A stretch of DNA of 64,000 bases from contig NZ_AYMQ01000040.1 in NCBI RefSeq assembly GCF_000633355.1, positions 29,266 to 93,265 of the forward strand, written 5' to 3'. The notes below the pieces were generated by a model. It was not told the origin of the DNA. It ran no database searches and saw only the letters and a program-made list of their open reading frames with translations. Source of the stretch: Serratia sp. H1w. Its GTDB lineage: Bacteria; Pseudomonadota; Gammaproteobacteria; Enterobacterales; Enterobacteriaceae. This document shows positions 63,240 through 64,000 of the stretch, one piece after another (the stretch's first letter is position 1; each line of letters opens with the position of its first letter). A program made the translations under genes and the position numbers.

Positions 63240-63346
63240 CCCCTCACCTTAAGCTTCTCCCATAGGGCTGGGAGCGGATCGGCGTTGTGAGGATTCTTTG
63301 TGGCACGCTAATTCTTCCTTCTTGGGGAGAGGCTTAGGGGGATGGG
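63240..63346. repeat. Diverged 107-bp copy of the dispersed repeat
   Basis: The left end (63240-63263, CCCCTCACCTTAAG then CTTCTCCCAT) and the right end (63323-63346) are imperfect inverted copies and resemble the ends of the element at 40090-40263. Confidence 0.55.
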
Positions 63347-63500
63347 ATTTACGTCGAATTCCCTCCCCTATATTATCCCGCCCCAAAGTTTGGCCTTCTT
63401 CACATTGCGTATAATATTCATTAGCAATTTTTATGTTTATACTTTTTTCAGATGGAAGCGTCCTGTAATGTATTAAGGAAATGCGAGACAAGGAGGATGT

Positions 63501-63764
63501 ATGGCAGGTAAGGCCGTGATTTTACAAGGTGACAAAACCTCTCATGGTGGAGTCGTGCTGCAGGGATCGTCAGTGATGCAGTTCTGCGGGACGAACGTCG
63601 CGCTGGTGGGGCATTTGGTTTCCTGCCCTCAATGCAAAGGAGTTTTTCCTATTGTCTCTGGTGCACAAACCGCACTGGTCGGTGGGGTGCCCGTGGCCCT
63701 GGACGGAATGAAAACCGCCTGTGGGGCCTCTCTGATTGCTTCACAACATGAATGTAATGCCTGA
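63501..63764 (+). CDS. PAAR-domain spike-tip protein
   Basis: This 87-residue protein is a bare PAAR domain, the conical tip that caps the VgrG spike of type VI secretion systems. It has the repeating Gly/Val pattern (GDKTSHGGVVLQGSS, GTNVALVGHLVSCPQCKG, GAQTALVGGVPVALDG) and candidate zinc ligands H15, H38, C42/C45, C74 and H83. No effector domain is attached. A strong AAGGAGG site precedes the ATG. No other type VI gene is in the window up to 236 bases after it, so it is either an orphan or the first gene of a module beyond the edge. Confidence 0.88.
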   Translation: MAGKAVILQGDKTSHGGVVLQGSSVMQFCGTNVALVGHLVSCPQCKGVFPIVSGAQTALVGGVPVALDGMKTACGASLIASQHECNA

Positions 63765-63982
63765 CGGCTATTTTATTCGCTGCCGATCAAGAACCCTGCC
63801 TGTTTTCACCGCACTGGCGATAAACAAGCCGATGTTTGCCCAGCCCTCACTATCCAGTGTGAAACCGATAGATTCGGTTTAATGGCGTAATACATAGCTC
63901 AAAAGCTTGCTCACTTCTCGGTGTTGACTACTCATTTCCATTCCTTGTTGTTCGTAACTACATATCATCTGGTAGCTCTAAC
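63765..63982 (+). other. Region after the PAAR gene
   Basis: No gene seen. A stem AAACCGA/TCGGTTT (63862-63868 and 63874-63880) lies about 100 bases after the stop codon and could end the PAAR transcript, although no U run follows. Confidence 0.4.
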
Positions 63983-64000
63983 GGGCGCAGCATGCAGCGC
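63983..64000. repeat. REP-like palindrome cut by the window end
   Basis: GGGCGC-A-GCATGC-A-GCGC, the fourth copy of the family seen at 13031, 38365 and 49150; the last two bases fall outside the window. Confidence 0.6.

Larger units (their letters stand above)
62697..63500. promoter_or_regulatory. feoA upstream region
   Basis: About 800 bases without a supported gene. It holds the feo Fur box (62830-62848), an inverted repeat CACCGT/ACGGTG (about 63104-63125) and a diverged dispersed repeat (63240-63346). I found no full FNR site, although E. coli feo has one. Confidence 0.5.

Overview
The window looks like a chromosome segment of a Serratia-type member of the Enterobacterales (Yersiniaceae). 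Nearly every protein is a close relative of an Escherichia coli K-12 protein, often with the same length and the same numbered catalytic residues (GlgB D405/E458, NfuA C149/C152, BioH S82/D207/H235, YhhW H57/H59/H101/E103). However, blocks that are scattered in E. coli are joined here, and a 127-bp ERIC element is present. No tRNA, rRNA, CRISPR array, insertion sequence or prophage was seen.

Layout. (1) 0.4-5.8 kb: uspB, pitA, the flavoprotein yhiN, an unnamed envelope lipoprotein, a candidate small-RNA locus and a 100-residue unknown protein. (2) 6.2-7.7 kb: the ABC exporter fetAB. (3) 7.7-21.6 kb: a myo-inositol catabolic cluster, iolI-iolT (minus), iolAB (plus), iolR and iolC (minus), iolDGHE (plus). 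iolC is a kinase-aldolase fusion, so this cluster by itself covers uptake through to acetyl-CoA. (4) 21.6-28.4 kb: yhhY, the Fur-controlled small RNA ryhB, yhhW, the gluconate genes gntR, gntK and gntT, then yhgN and asd. (5) 28.9-38.3 kb: the glycogen operon glgBXCAP. (6) 38.4-42.4 kb: glpD and glpEGR, with glpEGR pointing the opposite way from E. coli. (7) 42.5-49.1 kb: an ERIC element, a passenger-less autotransporter barrel and an L-ascorbate (ula) locus that stops after ulaD. (8) 49.2-57.1 kb: malT and malPQ. (9) 57.1-62.7 kb: nfuA, gntX, bioH, a small DUF1471 protein and the ferrous iron system feoABC. (10) 63.5 kb: an isolated PAAR spike-tip protein.

The theme is carbohydrate supply and storage: inositol, gluconate, ascorbate, glycerol-3-phosphate, maltodextrin and glycogen. 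Each module keeps its own local regulator (IolR, GntR, UlaR, GlpR, MalT). Iron-linked items (fetAB, ryhB, feoABC, nfuA) are interspersed. Several operator pairs can be read directly: two matching 31-bp palindromes 233 bp apart between ulaG and ulaA, two contiguous GlpR-like operators before glpD, two fused head-to-head GntR operators between gntK and gntT, and Fur boxes before ryhB and feoA.

The less explained material is mostly intergenic: a hairpin-rich leader before uspB, an orphan intrinsic terminator near 5.1 kb, strong inverted repeats before fetA and iolR, and two families of dispersed palindromic repeats. I found no clear candidate for a wholly new multi-gene system. The orphan barrel, the lone PAAR protein, the lipoprotein and the 100-residue protein are the least characterised proteins.
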